From assembly GCA_045105615.1 (NCBI GenBank), contig JBGCDS010000009.1, positions 36,724 to 100,723 on the forward strand: 64,000 bases of DNA, in the 5' to 3' direction. Positions 27,014 to 36,242 of the stretch are shown one piece after another; within the stretch, counting starts at the first letter, position 1, and every line of letters starts with the position of its first letter. The translations under genes were made by a program, and so were the position numbers. This DNA comes from UBA1858 sp045105615 (GTDB lineage: Bacteria > Pseudomonadota > Gammaproteobacteria > UBA4575). Under the pieces are notes generated by a model, which did no database searches, was not told where the DNA came from, and worked only from the letters and a program-made list of their open reading frames with translations.

Positions 27014-27754
27014 TTAGGGCTGGTTAAGCCAGTGATAGATATCTATATTTGCAGATTGCCATGCCGTACTAGCGCATGATTGGGATGTAAATATCGGCAA
27101 CAGCGATAAGTACCTGTCACGAGTTATCTCGCTGCCACCCAGAGACTTTAAATGGGCTGAGGGTAATTGTGTGTCAATGATATTGTAGCCCCATGAATCC
27201 AAATATGCAGATAAATAAAGTAACGCAACTTTGGAAGCGTTGTTGACTCTGCTAAACATTGATTCTCCAAAAAAGATTGTTCCAATCGAAATTCCATAGA
27301 CACCGCCAATCAATTCTCCAGCTTCATCACATACTTCTAATGAATGCGCATGATTTAATCGATGTAAATTCACATAGGCTTCAACCATGTCGTCAGTTAT
27401 CCAGGTGCCGCGAGAATTATTGCGCGGCTCTGCACAGGCTTTCATGACTTCTAAAAATGATTGGTCATAAGAGATTTGCCAACGATTTTTTTTGATGGTG
27501 CGTAATAGGCTTTTATGTGCAATAAAGTCTTTGGGATATAGAACGCCGCGTGGATTGGGTGACCACCACAATATCGGTTGATCTTCCTCATACCATGGGA
27601 ATAAGCCTTCATGGTAAGCGCGTAATATTCTATCGGGTTTTAAATCACCGCCAGCGGCAACGAGGCCTTCTGGGTCTTTTAATGCAGATTCAGCGGGCGG
27701 GAAGGGAGATTCAGAATTGTTAGAGTCTAGCCAGGGTAAGTTTATTTCACTCAT
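27014..27754 (-). CDS. aat: Leucyl/phenylalanyl-tRNA-protein transferase
   Basis: 246 residues. Family signatures: FPPAESALKDPEGLVAAGGD, YHEGLFPWY, ILWWSPNPRGVL, and GGVYGISIGTIFFGESMFS. The enzyme adds Leu or Phe to N-terminal Arg/Lys, marking proteins for ClpAP (N-degron pathway). Cytoplasmic. The start overlaps the stop of the GNAT gene by 4 bases (ATGA), so the two are translationally coupled. Confidence 0.96.
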   Translation of the reverse strand: MSEINLPWLDSNNSESPFPPAESALKDPEGLVAAGGDLKPDRILRAYHEGLFPWYEEDQPILWWSPNPRGVLYPKDFIAHKSLLRTIKKNRWQISYDQSFLEVMKACAEPRNNSRGTWITDDMVEAYVNLHRLNHAHSLEVCDEAGELIGGVYGISIGTIFFGESMFSRVNNASKVALLYLSAYLDSWGYNIIDTQLPSAHLKSLGGSEITRDRYLSLLPIFTSQSCASTAWQSANIDIYHWLNQP

Positions 27755-28902
27755 GTTTCTAACCGATAAGGAGATAGACTTAACAGCTCTTTACACTGTT
27801 CGCGCATCGCTTCTTGCTCGCGTTGGCAGAAGGTATAGATTGGCTGTTGGAAATCAGAATTATTTATCCAGTGAGCTGACCATGTTTTAGTTGGTAAAAA
27901 ACCTCGGGTAATTTTATGTTCGCCTTGAGCGCCAGGCTCAAACTTCAGCAATTTGTGATCAATGCAATATTCAATGCCCTGATAAAAACAAGTTTCAAAA
28001 TGCAGGCTGTTAAACTCTTCTTTACAACCCCAAAAGCGTCCATATAAAGTATCGTCTCCGCGCAATGTGATGGCGCAGGCAACAGTTTCGTTTTCTAATA
28101 AAGCAAACATAAACACCACTTGATGTCCCATGGTGTGACAGATCTCTTTAAAGAAATTGACATTTAATGTCGGCACTCCCGATTTTCTATCAAATGTATC
28201 TTGATAAAATTGCTGGGCTATTTCTATCTGTTGTTCGTTAGCTTCATTTCCATGGACAATATCAATAACAATGTTTTGTTCTTTTACCATGCGTCGCTCA
28301 CGTTTTACTTTTTTGCGTTTACGCGAAACAAAGGTAGATAAGAAATCATCAAAGTTTGTGTAATCTTGATTTTTCCAATGATACTGGCAACCTAGGCGTA
28401 ATTGTAAGTCATTATGACTACAAATTTGAGTGTCTTCGACAGAGGTGAATAACCAATGCATGCCACTCATGTCTAATTTTTTGGCGACGTTGATAATTTG
28501 CCTCACCATCATCGATTTGATGTTGGAGTCATTCGCCAATAGGCGTGCACCAGTGACAGGATTGTATGGAATTGAACACACCATTTTTGGATAATACTTC
28601 AGGCCTGCCTGTTCGTAAGCTGATGCCCATGACCAGTCGAAGACAAACTCCCCATAAGAATTTGTCTTAATATATAAAGGGCATAGACCGACCAACTGCT
28701 TGTTATTATCTCGAACAGAAAGATGATAAGGAAACCAGCCAAACTGCTCTCCCACACACTGATGACTTTCTAACGCAGCTAAAAATTCATAGCGAATGAA
28801 TGGGTCAGATGTACCAGAGAGGTCATTCCATTCCTGTGCAGAAATTTCAGATATAGAAGTGTGGAAGCAAAGCTCTAGTGCTTCACTATTTTCTTCACTC
28901 AT
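27751..28902 (-). CDS. GNAT-like acyltransferase, DUF482 family
   Basis: 383 residues. Typical DUF482 features: NDLSGTSDPFIRYEFLAALE near the N-terminus, RKRKKVKRERRMV at ~200, GRFWGCKEEFNSLHFETCFY, and FEPGAQGEHKITRGFLPT in the C-terminal half. The family is related to FemX-type peptidyltransferases; its substrate is unknown. Co-transcribed with aat through a 4-base overlap, downstream of trxB on the same strand. Confidence 0.88.
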   Translation of the reverse strand: MSEENSEALELCFHTSISEISAQEWNDLSGTSDPFIRYEFLAALESHQCVGEQFGWFPYHLSVRDNNKQLVGLCPLYIKTNSYGEFVFDWSWASAYEQAGLKYYPKMVCSIPYNPVTGARLLANDSNIKSMMVRQIINVAKKLDMSGMHWLFTSVEDTQICSHNDLQLRLGCQYHWKNQDYTNFDDFLSTFVSRKRKKVKRERRMVKEQNIVIDIVHGNEANEQQIEIAQQFYQDTFDRKSGVPTLNVNFFKEICHTMGHQVVFMFALLENETVACAITLRGDDTLYGRFWGCKEEFNSLHFETCFYQGIEYCIDHKLLKFEPGAQGEHKITRGFLPTKTWSAHWINNSDFQQPIYTFCQREQEAMREQCKELLSLSPYRLET

Positions 28903-28935
28903 GTGGCACGAAAGACTTAAGCGAACTTATTTGGT

Positions 28936-29895
28936 TTAACTATCCAGTTGGTCTAGGTATCTCTCAGCATCTAATGCAGCCATGCAACCTGTGCCAGCAG
29001 AAGTGATCGCTTGGCGGTATACGTGATCCATCACATCACCGGCAGCAAATACGCCTTCGACGCTAGTGGCAGTGGCGTTACCAGTTAAACCGCTCTGTAC
29101 TTTAAGATAGCCGCCTTCCATTTCAAGTTGGCCTTCAAAGATACTAGTATTAGGCTTGTGTCCAATTGCGATAAATACACCTTTGAGATCGATGTCTTGA
29201 GTTGAGCCATCTTTAGTACTTTTGATTCGCATCCCTGTCACGCCGGAATCATCACCTAATACTTCATCAAGATTATGATTCCAGGCAATGGTGACGTTGC
29301 CATTTTTTTCGCGCTCAAATAATTTGTCCTGTAGAATTTTTTCAGAACGTAGAGTGTCTCTGCGATGAACCAACGTGACGCTAGAAGCAATGTTTGATAA
29401 ATATAATGCTTCTTCAACGGCAGTATTTCCGCCGCCAATGACAGCGACATCTTGTTTCTTGTAGAAAAATCCATCGCATGTAGCACATGCAGACACGCCT
29501 TTACCTTTAAAAGCTTCTTCTGATTCTAGTCCTAGATACATGGCAGAGGCACCCGTTGCGATGATTAGAGAATCGCAGGTGTAAGAGCCATTGATGTCGC
29601 CGTTGAGTGTATAAGGTTTCTTACTAAAATCGACCGATTGAATATGATCGAAGATAACCTCTGTGCCATAGCGTTCTACGTGTGCCAGCATGCGTTGCAT
29701 CAAGTCTGGGCCCTGTAATCCTTCTACGTCGCCTGGCCAGTTATCAACTTCGGTGGTGGTCATTAACTGACCGCCTTGCTCTAAGCCAGTGATAATAACG
29801 GGATTTAGGTTAGCGCGAGCAGCATAAACACCGGCGGTATAACCAGCGGGCCCTGAACCTAATATAATGAGTTTATGGTGTTGGCTGTCGCTCAT
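28936..29895 (-). CDS. trxB: Thioredoxin reductase
   Basis: 319 residues. FAD loop LGSGPAGYTAGVYAA, redox-active CATC (near residue 137) in GVSACATCDGFFY, NADPH loop IGGGNTAVEEALYL, and C-terminal AAGDVMDHVYRQAITSAGTG. It transfers electrons from NADPH to thioredoxin in the cytoplasm. Divergent from ftsK, as in several gammaproteobacteria; 219 bases between the two carry both promoters. Confidence 0.97.
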   Translation of the reverse strand: MSDSQHHKLIILGSGPAGYTAGVYAARANLNPVIITGLEQGGQLMTTTEVDNWPGDVEGLQGPDLMQRMLAHVERYGTEVIFDHIQSVDFSKKPYTLNGDINGSYTCDSLIIATGASAMYLGLESEEAFKGKGVSACATCDGFFYKKQDVAVIGGGNTAVEEALYLSNIASSVTLVHRRDTLRSEKILQDKLFEREKNGNVTIAWNHNLDEVLGDDSGVTGMRIKSTKDGSTQDIDLKGVFIAIGHKPNTSIFEGQLEMEGGYLKVQSGLTGNATATSVEGVFAAGDVMDHVYRQAITSAGTGCMAALDAERYLDQLDS

Positions 29896-30114
29896 TGACG
29901 TTGAATCTCCATGTTTTGATAGTGATGTATATAGGTAGACACTAAATATGCGCCATATCTTACTTAGCTCTTAAAGTGGGGGCAAATATTAGTGAAACCA
30001 AATTATTTTCATAAAAGCCGGCTATATTTACTGAATTGCTTTAAATTTGTACTTGACAAGAAAGAATAAAAAATCAATGATTTAGCTACTATTGTTGACC
30101 TATATACTTAGAAA

Positions 30115-32439
30115 GTGGCCCAAGCAACCGTAAAAAGAGCAAAACGCACGTCAGAGTACCGACTGAATCTAACTCACGGCCTTCGTGAAAGCGCCTTGGT
30201 AGTGCTAGTAGCGGTGGGTGTTTACTTATTGATGGCACTAGTCAGCTTCGATCGTACCGATCCAGGTTGGTCTGTGAGTGGTTCTGGTGGAGATATCGCG
30301 AATATGGGTGGGTCAGCCGGCGCATTTTTTGCTGATTTATTCTTATTCTTGTTTGGTTATTTAGCTTACCTAGCCCCATTGATGGTGGCCTATAGCGGAT
30401 GGCTGTTATATCGCGAGGTCAACGAAAAAGGTCAAGCGGATTATCATATTTTAGGCATACGTTGGGGTGGGTTCATTCTTACGTTGATTGCGGGCTGCGG
30501 CTTGTCGTCTTTACATTTTGATCAAGGTTTTCTTCCTTCAGATGCCGGTGGTGTTCTAGGTAACTTAGTCGCTAGCGCATTTGTATTAGCATTTAGTTAC
30601 GTGGGTACTACGTTATTACTGTTAGCGTTGTTCTTTGCTGGCATTACTATATTCACCAGTCTGTCCTGGTTAAAAGTGATTGATAGTACTGGCAAGATCA
30701 CGGTGCTCGCTTATGAGTACTTATATCGTCAAGTAAACATTTTGATAGAGACATATCAGGCGCGTCGTGCGAACCCAGATGTTGATGAACTGTTACGTCC
30801 AGTTAAGAAAAAGATTACAGAAGTTAAGATTAATAAGCCACGCAGAAAGCCACGTATTGAACCGACGATAGGGCAAGCACCGGTTAGTCAGCGTGTTCAA
30901 AGAGAGAAACAGATTCCATTATTTGAAGGCAAGTCTTCAGGCGAATTACCGCCATTAGCCATGCTAGACCCTGCGCAAGAACAAACCACAGGTTATTCAG
31001 ATAAAGCATTAGAAGCATTATCCCGCCAAGTTGAGTTGAAGTTATTGGACTTCGGTATTGAAGCAGAAGTGAGTGATGTGCATCCGGGACCAATCGTGAC
31101 GCGTTTTGAATTGCTGCTTGCTCCAGGATTGAAAGTTAGCAAAGTGACCGCGTTAGCAAAAGATCTTGCACGAGCCTTATCTGTCGTCAGCGTGCGTATT
31201 GTTGAAGTGATTCCAGGAAAACCTTCGGTAGGATTAGAAATTCCTAACGAACAAAGAGAAATGATTAGCCTTAGTGAGATTTTGCAATCGAGTGAGTACG
31301 ATGAAGCACAGTCTCCATTAACATTAGGCTTAGGTAAAGATATTAGTGGCAATCCTATTGTCGTGAATTTAGCTGCAATGCCACACCTATTAGTTGCGGG
31401 CACTACAGGTTCAGGTAAATCTGTTGGTGTTAACGCCATGTTGTTAAGTCTTTTATATAAAGCTTCTCCCGCTGATGTTCGCATGATCTTGATCGATCCT
31501 AAAATGCTAGAGTTAAGTGTTTATGAGGGTATTCCACATCTGTTAACACCTGTTGTTACAGACATGAAAGAAGCATCTAACGCATTGCGTTGGTGTGTTG
31601 CTGAGATGGAACGTCGTTATAAGCTTATGTCGGCTTTGGGTGTACGAAATCTTGCGGGCTATAACACTAAAGTTGAAGAGGCTATGAGTAATGGTGAGCC
31701 GATTTTAGATCCTTTATTTGATCCTAAAGATCAGCTGTCAGAAAATGTCACCGCAGATGAGTTAGGTAAATTACCAGTGATTGTCATTGTGGTTGATGAG
31801 TTTGCTGACATGATGATGGTCGTGGGCAAGAAAGTAGAAGAATTAATTGCACGTTTAGCGCAAAAAGCTCGAGCGGCAGGCATTCATTTGATTCTTGCTA
31901 CTCAGCGTCCATCGGTAGATGTGATTACTGGATTGATTAAAGCGAATATTCCAACGCGTATAGCATTCCAGGTATCTTCAAAAGTAGATTCAAGAACTAT
32001 CTTAGATCAGATGGGTGCAGAACAGTTATTGGGTCATGGTGATATGTTGTATTTGCCGCCAGGGACTTCTATCCCAGAACGTGTGCATGGTGCATTTGTT
32101 TCTGATCAAGAAGTGCATAAAGTCTGCGATTATCTGCGCGAAAAAAGCGAACCAAATTATCTAGAAGAAATTATTCAAGATCCGAGTGCGGGTGCAGATG
32201 CTATTCCAGGGTTAGAACCACTTAATAGTGGGGATGACGACTATGATCCACTCTATGATCAAGCGGTAGCCATTGTGACCGAAACGCGTAAAGCTTCAAT
32301 TTCTTATGTGCAAAGACGTTTAAAGGTTGGCTACAACCGGGCAGCACGTATGATTGAAGAGATGGAAAACAGCGGGGTAGTCTCTCAGGTTCAATCAAAT
32401 GGCTCGCGAGAAGTATTAGCGCCACCTGCGCCGAACTAA
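30115..32439 (+). CDS. ftsK: DNA translocase FtsK
   Basis: 774 residues from a GTG. Four N-terminal membrane helices (residues ~25-190), a short linker, the motor domain with Walker A AGTTGSGKSVG near 427 and Walker B VIVVVDEFADM, and a C-terminal winged-helix gamma domain (~700-774) that reads KOPS sites. It anchors at the division septum and pumps chromosome dimers for XerCD resolution. The linker is short compared with E. coli FtsK. It heads the ftsK-lolA-rarA run. Confidence 0.97.
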   Translation: MAQATVKRAKRTSEYRLNLTHGLRESALVVLVAVGVYLLMALVSFDRTDPGWSVSGSGGDIANMGGSAGAFFADLFLFLFGYLAYLAPLMVAYSGWLLYREVNEKGQADYHILGIRWGGFILTLIAGCGLSSLHFDQGFLPSDAGGVLGNLVASAFVLAFSYVGTTLLLLALFFAGITIFTSLSWLKVIDSTGKITVLAYEYLYRQVNILIETYQARRANPDVDELLRPVKKKITEVKINKPRRKPRIEPTIGQAPVSQRVQREKQIPLFEGKSSGELPPLAMLDPAQEQTTGYSDKALEALSRQVELKLLDFGIEAEVSDVHPGPIVTRFELLLAPGLKVSKVTALAKDLARALSVVSVRIVEVIPGKPSVGLEIPNEQREMISLSEILQSSEYDEAQSPLTLGLGKDISGNPIVVNLAAMPHLLVAGTTGSGKSVGVNAMLLSLLYKASPADVRMILIDPKMLELSVYEGIPHLLTPVVTDMKEASNALRWCVAEMERRYKLMSALGVRNLAGYNTKVEEAMSNGEPILDPLFDPKDQLSENVTADELGKLPVIVIVVDEFADMMMVVGKKVEELIARLAQKARAAGIHLILATQRPSVDVITGLIKANIPTRIAFQVSSKVDSRTILDQMGAEQLLGHGDMLYLPPGTSIPERVHGAFVSDQEVHKVCDYLREKSEPNYLEEIIQDPSAGADAIPGLEPLNSGDDDYDPLYDQAVAIVTETRKASISYVQRRLKVGYNRAARMIEEMENSGVVSQVQSNGSREVLAPPAPN

Positions 32440-32487
32440 ATAGTGCTATAACGCTCTAAATTAAACACTTTCCTTTGGTTAAATCTT

Positions 32488-33117
32488 ATGCGCACTAGTA
32501 GCATTATTGTTCTATTTGTTTCGATCTTTTTTTCCTCTATGCAGAGTTTTGCTCAGACGACTGAGGAAAAGCTATATCAATCGATACATACGCTAACAAG
32601 TTTAAGTGCGAATTTTTTTCAACAGGTTGTTGATGCTGAAGGTGAAATCATTCAAGAAGCAAAAGGCACTTTTGAGTTAAAGAAACCGGGAAGATTTCGT
32701 TGGCACTATGATCCACCATTTTCTCAGCAAATCATTGCCGATGGTAAAAATCTATGGCTGTTTGATTTGGAGCTAGCACAGGCGACTGTTCAACCCATTG
32801 AACAGGCCTTAGGTAGCGCACCCATTATTTTATTGACCGACTTGAAGCCACTGTCGGATGACTTTGATATTCGTGAAATGCCTGAATCTTTCGGTCTAAA
32901 TTGGGTAGCGTTAGTACCAAAAGTACAAGATACGGAGTTTTACCGAATTGAAATTGGTATGGATGGAAATGTCATTCGTGAGATGAAATTACATGATCAT
33001 TTTGATCAAAAAACTATAATCCGCTTTTCTGAGGTTAACACCTCTGCAAATTTGCCCGACACACGATTTAACTTTTCTATTCCTGAAGGTGTTGATGTCA
33101 TTGGATCGCCGCGCTAA
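32488..33117 (+). CDS. lolA: Outer-membrane lipoprotein carrier protein LolA
   Basis: 209 residues with a signal peptide to ~residue 23 (MQSFA|QTT). Family signatures: LTSLSANFFQQ, GTFELKKPGRFRWHYDPPF, and IIADGKNLWLFDLELAQATV. It shuttles lipoproteins through the periplasm from the LolCDE complex to LolB. It follows ftsK and precedes rarA by 9 bases, the conserved gammaproteobacterial order. Confidence 0.95.
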   Translation: MRTSSIIVLFVSIFFSSMQSFAQTTEEKLYQSIHTLTSLSANFFQQVVDAEGEIIQEAKGTFELKKPGRFRWHYDPPFSQQIIADGKNLWLFDLELAQATVQPIEQALGSAPIILLTDLKPLSDDFDIREMPESFGLNWVALVPKVQDTEFYRIEIGMDGNVIREMKLHDHFDQKTIIRFSEVNTSANLPDTRFNFSIPEGVDVIGSPR

Positions 33118-33126
33118 CGTAGCGGC

Positions 33127-34449
33127 ATGTCATCGACAAACGATTTATTCTCAAATTCAGAACAGCAGTATCGTCCACTAGCTGACCGCATGCGTCCGCT
33201 GACTGTGGATGAGTTCGTCGGTCAGTCACATTTACTCAAAGATAAGTCTCCTTTACGCGCTGCAATAAACTCAGGTCGACCACACTCCATGGTGTTGTGG
33301 GGTCCGCCAGGCACAGGTAAAACGACGATTGCTCATCTTATTTCCATCCATTGCAAGGTCCCGTTTATATCCCTCTCTGCAGTACTCAGCGGAGTTAAAG
33401 AGATTAGAGCGGCCATCGAACAGGCCAAACAATATCAAGCAGAGCAATATCCTACGACGGTATTGTTTGTCGACGAGGTTCACCGCTTTAACAAATCGCA
33501 ACAAGATGCATTTTTGCCGCATATAGAAAATGGCACTATTTGCTTTATCGGAGCGACGACTGAAAATCCATCGTTTGAATTGAACAATGCTTTACTCTCG
33601 CGAGTGCGTACTTACGTGCTAAAGCGTTTGGAGATCAAAGATATCAGTGAGTGTTTACATGAAGCGCTTAATAATGCTGAGCGCGGCTTAGCTGATGAGA
33701 AAATAGATATTGATGCTGAGCTAATCGATACCTTAGCGACGGCAGCCGATGGTGATGCTAGACGCGCATTAACATTATTGGAAGTTGCAAGTGATCTAGC
33801 CAAAGAACATGAGAATGGAAAAACTATCGATCAAGAAGTGATCGAACAGGTCACGCAGACAAGTCTTAGGCGTTTCGATAATAAAGGTGAATATTTTTAC
33901 GACCTAATTTCAGCGCTACATAAATCAGTGCGAGGAACGGACCCAGATGCCGCGCTTTATTGGTATTGCCGAATGCTTGATGGTGGTTGTGATCCAATCT
34001 ATATCGCGCGCAGAGTAGTGCGTATTGCTTCTGAAGATATTGGTAACGCCGATCCTCGAGGTCTGCAAATTGCATTAAATGCCTGGGATACCTTTACTCG
34101 ACTAGGTAGTCCTGAGGGAGAGTTGGCTATTGCTCATGCGATTGTGTTTTTGGCCTGTGCGCCGAAAAGTAATGCAGTTTATATGGCCTATAACCAGGCA
34201 ATGAGAGATGCTAAAGACAAAGGTACCTTAGAGGTGCCGATGCATCTGCGTAATGCGCCAACCAAGTTAATGGAAGAATTAGATTACGGTAAAGATTACC
34301 GCTATGCTCATAACGAAGAAGATGGCTTCGCTAGCGGAGAAAACTACTTTCCCGATGAGCTTTATGGTACAAGATATTATGCACCCGTAGAGCGGGGATT
34401 AGAGATTAAAATCAAAGAAATGTTGCAGAGATTGCGCAGTAAAAACTAA
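33127..34449 (+). CDS. rarA: Replication-associated recombination protein A
   Basis: 440 residues. AAA+ clamp-loader-like ATPase: LADRMRPLTVDEFVGQSHL, Walker A GPPGTGKTT (59-67), Walker B LFVDEVHRFNKSQQD, sensor GATTENPSFELN. The C-terminal tetramerisation region has DARRALTLLEVA and GGCDPIYIARRVVRIASEDIG. It acts at stalled replication forks. Nine bases after lolA. Confidence 0.96.
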   Translation: MSSTNDLFSNSEQQYRPLADRMRPLTVDEFVGQSHLLKDKSPLRAAINSGRPHSMVLWGPPGTGKTTIAHLISIHCKVPFISLSAVLSGVKEIRAAIEQAKQYQAEQYPTTVLFVDEVHRFNKSQQDAFLPHIENGTICFIGATTENPSFELNNALLSRVRTYVLKRLEIKDISECLHEALNNAERGLADEKIDIDAELIDTLATAADGDARRALTLLEVASDLAKEHENGKTIDQEVIEQVTQTSLRRFDNKGEYFYDLISALHKSVRGTDPDAALYWYCRMLDGGCDPIYIARRVVRIASEDIGNADPRGLQIALNAWDTFTRLGSPEGELAIAHAIVFLACAPKSNAVYMAYNQAMRDAKDKGTLEVPMHLRNAPTKLMEELDYGKDYRYAHNEEDGFASGENYFPDELYGTRYYAPVERGLEIKIKEMLQRLRSKN

Positions 34450-34468
34450 GGGAACCAAAGGTAAACAT

Positions 34469-34783
34469 ATGTCAGACGAGCTTAAGCTTTCAAAGGAATT
34501 AATCGATAATGTCATGAACACAGTCGTGGCGATAGATGGTCGTGCTAAAGACCCATTCGTAGGTAGCCAATACCTAGCTGCAATAGTAGGTTATGTCGTC
34601 GGTACTTCGTCGATACCAAGTGAAGAGAAGAAAGAGATCATGGATGAGTTAGGTTCATTTATGCATCATGTTTACCAGGATGTATCGCAACAGTCTCAAC
34701 CACAGCAAGCACAACAACCTCAATCTGCACCTGTAGCACCTCCAGGCAGTGCCTTTGGTATCTGGAAGCCAGGTGACTCATAA
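34469..34783 (+). CDS. Small hypothetical protein with Gln/Pro-rich tail
   Basis: 104 residues. A helical N-terminal ~70 residues (KLSKELIDNVMNTVVAIDGRAKDPFVGSQ...) is followed by a Gln/Pro/Ala-rich tail (~75-95). No signal peptide or membrane segment. It is 19 bases after rarA and probably on the same transcript. No family recognised. Confidence 0.55.
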   Translation: MSDELKLSKELIDNVMNTVVAIDGRAKDPFVGSQYLAAIVGYVVGTSSIPSEEKKEIMDELGSFMHHVYQDVSQQSQPQQAQQPQSAPVAPPGSAFGIWKPGDS

Positions 34784-34791
34784 TTTCTAGA

Positions 34792-34819
34792 TTGATCTTA
34801 TCGATTCAGTCAGTATAAT
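34792..34819 (+). promoter_or_regulatory. Sigma-70 promoter for the 32-residue membrane peptide
   Basis: TTGATC (34792-34797), 16-base spacer, perfect TATAAT (34814-34819). It lies immediately after the upstream stop and ~44 bases before the small ORF at 34863. Confidence 0.65.
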
Positions 34820-34862
34820 TTTCAAATAGAATCTCCATAAACAAACAGATAAGGGCATTAAG

Positions 34863-34961
34863 ATGGATGAAGAAGCGATCAAAACAATTATCACAGTAGT
34901 CATTATGTCGATTCCTATTGTGATTATTTCAGTAGCAGTACTGGATAGATTTATATTCTGA
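34863..34961 (+). CDS. 32-residue single-pass membrane peptide
   Basis: MDEEAIKTIITVVIMSIPIV continues into IISVAVLDRFIF. A charged N-terminus precedes one ~22-residue hydrophobic helix and a DRF ending, consistent with a small integral membrane protein. It has its own promoter (34792-34819), ribosome site AAGGG ~9 bases upstream, and a terminator 20 bases downstream, which together argue that it is real. Homologues and function unknown. Such peptides often tune a larger membrane complex; that is inference. Confidence 0.6.
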   Translation: MDEEAIKTIITVVIMSIPIVIISVAVLDRFIF

Positions 34962-34981
34962 GCCTGCTATATGAAGTCATA

Positions 34982-35009
34982 AAAAAAGCCGCATTTATGC
35001 GGCTTTTTT
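34982..35009. terminator. Bidirectional terminator
   Basis: GCCGCA against TGCGGC (34988-35003) with TTTA loop, an A-tract on the left and a T-tract on the right. It ends both the small peptide transcript and the convergent antiporter transcript. Confidence 0.92.
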
Positions 35010-35051
35010 GTTTTTAAAACATTAAGTTACTGATGTATGTTAATGTTAAGT

Positions 35052-36230
35052 CTAATCCCTTCTTAAACGGTCAGAGACAGCAATAGGTGTGGGGAATCTT
35101 AGTACGACTAGGTACGATGAAAGCACAAAAGTGATAATTGTCGAGACATGAATTAAGTAGGCGGCTTTCTCGCCAATCACGCTCACATTCAATGCTAGTG
35201 CGCCGAGCAATATTGAAAACTCACTCAACTGTCCAATCCTATAGCCAATCTCGTTAGCGACTTTAGGGTCCTCTCGTCCTAACTTGGTAAGCAAAAACTT
35301 GAAAGTAATCGGCTTAATCAGCATCGCCAAACCTGCGATAACGATGGCTGGCAGTATCACTTGAGAGAGAATATCGAGTTGGAAGCTGGCACCTATTGCA
35401 AAAAAGAAAATGATTAAAAAGAAATCACGTAGCGGTTTCAAGCTTTCAGCAATAAATAAAGCAATAGGGCTGGTTGCAATCGACACCCCAGCAATGAAGG
35501 CACCAATTTCGTGCGACAAGCCTACCGAAGCAGCAAGCTGAGAAATGCCTAAACACCAACCAATGGCAACCAAGAAAACATATTCTAATATTTTATCGAA
35601 TTTGCGAAACAAATAAGACAGTACAAATTTAGAAAAATAGAAAGTGAAGGCAATCAGTATAGGCAATGAAATAATCAATTTAAGCAAATCATTTGCACCT
35701 GCCTGGCTAGTGTCTGCACGAGAGTGAAGTAACAACAGCATGATGATGGCGATTAAGTCTTGGAGTAGTAAAATACTCACAATCACCTCTCCAGTATGCT
35801 TGTGATGTAAGACTGTAGTGGGTAATAATTTGAGGCCAATAATGGTACTAGAAAAAACCATGCTACCAGCGATCACTATGCATTCGATGGGCTCAAAACC
35901 CATTGCGTAAGCAGCGACATAGCCGACTAAGGCAAACACTGCTGAGGACGCCAGAGTTAATAACGTAGCATCCTTGAGCAGACTGACTAATTTGTTTGGG
36001 TTTAAGCTTAAGCCTAAAAGAAATAATAAAAACATAATGCCGATGTCGGCGACCTGTTGAATAAAGTCATGATTTTCAACAATGCCAAATCCAGATGGCC
36101 CGAGCAAAACGCCTAATGCGATATAGGCAATCAATAATGTTTGACGTGCATACAGTGCAAGGGTAGCTAAAATAGCCGCCCCTGAAAATATCACAAAGAT
36201 AGTGAATATAATTTCGTCAGAATGATTCAT
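35052..36230 (-). CDS. Monovalent cation:proton antiporter (CPA2/Kef type)
   Basis: 392 residues with ~11-12 membrane helices and no TrkA-N domain. CPA2 signatures: GVLLGPSGFGI, GIMFLLFLLGLSLNPNKL, SHEIGAFIAGVSIA, and FFFAIGASFQ. Exchanges K+ or Na+ for H+ across the inner membrane; which ion is unclear. It begins 12 bases after glcF stops, so it is likely read through from the glc operon. Confidence 0.88.
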   Translation of the reverse strand: MNHSDEIIFTIFVIFSGAAILATLALYARQTLLIAYIALGVLLGPSGFGIVENHDFIQQVADIGIMFLLFLLGLSLNPNKLVSLLKDATLLTLASSAVFALVGYVAAYAMGFEPIECIVIAGSMVFSSTIIGLKLLPTTVLHHKHTGEVIVSILLLQDLIAIIMLLLLHSRADTSQAGANDLLKLIISLPILIAFTFYFSKFVLSYLFRKFDKILEYVFLVAIGWCLGISQLAASVGLSHEIGAFIAGVSIATSPIALFIAESLKPLRDFFLIIFFFAIGASFQLDILSQVILPAIVIAGLAMLIKPITFKFLLTKLGREDPKVANEIGYRIGQLSEFSILLGALALNVSVIGEKAAYLIHVSTIITFVLSSYLVVLRFPTPIAVSDRLRRD

Positions 36231-36242
36231 AAAAACGATTCT

